From Pseudomonadota bacterium (GTDB lineage: Bacteria; Pseudomonadota; Alphaproteobacteria; Rhodospirillales; Magnetospirillaceae): a DNA stretch of 6,357 nt. The position numbers and the translations under genes were made by a program. Numbering within the stretch: position 1 is the stretch's first letter; each line of letters begins with the position of its first letter. Below the pieces are notes generated by a model that was not told the origin of the DNA, ran no database searches, and worked only from the letters and a program-made list of their open reading frames with translations. Of the stretch, positions 6,112 to 6,357 are shown piece by piece. The stretch is taken from the NCBI GenBank assembly GCA_023437865.1, contig JAEZFE010000019.1:1-6357 (forward strand). The letters are read 5' to 3'.

Positions 6112-6357
6112 TTACGCGGCGTCCAGCAGCTCGGTCAACTTGGTGGCGGCGGTGGTGGTGTCGATGCGCTCGACCGCCGCCAGCTCGGCAGCCAGGCGTT
6201 CCAGCGCGGCTTCATAAATCTGACGCTCGGAATAGGATTTGTCTGGCTGGTTGGCGTTGCGGTGCAGGTCCCGTACCACTTCGGCGATGGACACCGGGTC
6301 GCCCGAATTGATTTTTGCCTCATATTCCTGGGCGCGGCGCGACCACATGGTGCGCTT
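6112..6357 (-). CDS. CarD/CdnL-family transcriptional regulator, C-terminal part (5' end outside window)
   Basis: Only the last 81 residues are present, and the frame runs off the right edge, so the Met codon at 6346-6348 is internal. The fragment matches the helical C-terminal domain of CarD/CdnL proteins: MWSRRAQEYEAKINSGDP, then AEVVRDLHRN, then SYSERQIYEAALERLAAELA. In this family the missing N-terminal Tudor-like domain binds the RNA polymerase beta subunit. The C-terminal domain contacts promoter DNA near the upstream edge of the bubble, with the Trp of the W-S-R-R motif being functionally important; that Trp is present here. CarD/CdnL usually stabilises open complexes at rRNA and housekeeping promoters. 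The Ala-rich tail ends at TAA (6114-6112). Inverted repeats follow the stop, suggesting a separate transcript from the phosphatase-like gene. Confidence 0.92.
   Translation of the reverse strand, partial: KRTMWSRRAQEYEAKINSGDPVSIAEVVRDLHRNANQPDKSYSERQIYEAALERLAAELAAVERIDTTTAATKLTELLDAA

Overview
The window is high-GC chromosomal DNA from an alphaproteobacterium. The protein sequences, including the CarD/CdnL C-terminus, PurD and a receiver/pentapeptide protein, look like Rhodospirillales, possibly Magnetospirillum-like. That placement is my impression from sequence style and was not tested by a search. Coding density is very high and there is no sign of mobile DNA, RNA genes or CRISPR.

Layout. 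Positions 1-1236 (+) hold the 3' part of a protein with a degenerate response-regulator receiver domain, a Pro/Ser/Ala-rich linker and a C-terminal pentapeptide-repeat helix. It converges with, and overlaps by 20 bp, a small membrane protein of the Mpo1/DUF962 family on the minus strand (1217-1537). A short divergent intergenic region separates that gene from a membrane-anchored alpha/beta hydrolase (1611-2669, +). A short leader with a plausible sigma70-type promoter and a symmetric element over the ribosome binding site precedes purD (2729-4009, +). Twelve bases after purD comes an AlkC/AlkD-like HEAT-repeat DNA alkylation repair protein (4022-4768, +), which starts with TTG and probably shares purD's transcript.

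From 4778 to the right edge everything is on the minus strand. In transcription order this is the 3' end of a CarD/CdnL-type RNA polymerase-binding regulator (6112-6357), an intergenic region with two inverted repeats, a PPP-type metallophosphatase homologue (5125-5925), and a small three-helix membrane protein (4778-5128) coupled to it by a GTGA overlap.

The most noteworthy point is the phosphatase homologue. Its fold is recognisable, but most metal-binding and catalytic positions are replaced, so it looks like a pseudophosphatase paired with a small membrane protein. The second is the receiver/pentapeptide fusion, whose receiver keeps the phospho-acceptor Asp and the Lys but has Ala at the Thr/Ser switch position. 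The other genes are ordinary housekeeping or accessory functions. I see no complete new multi-gene system.
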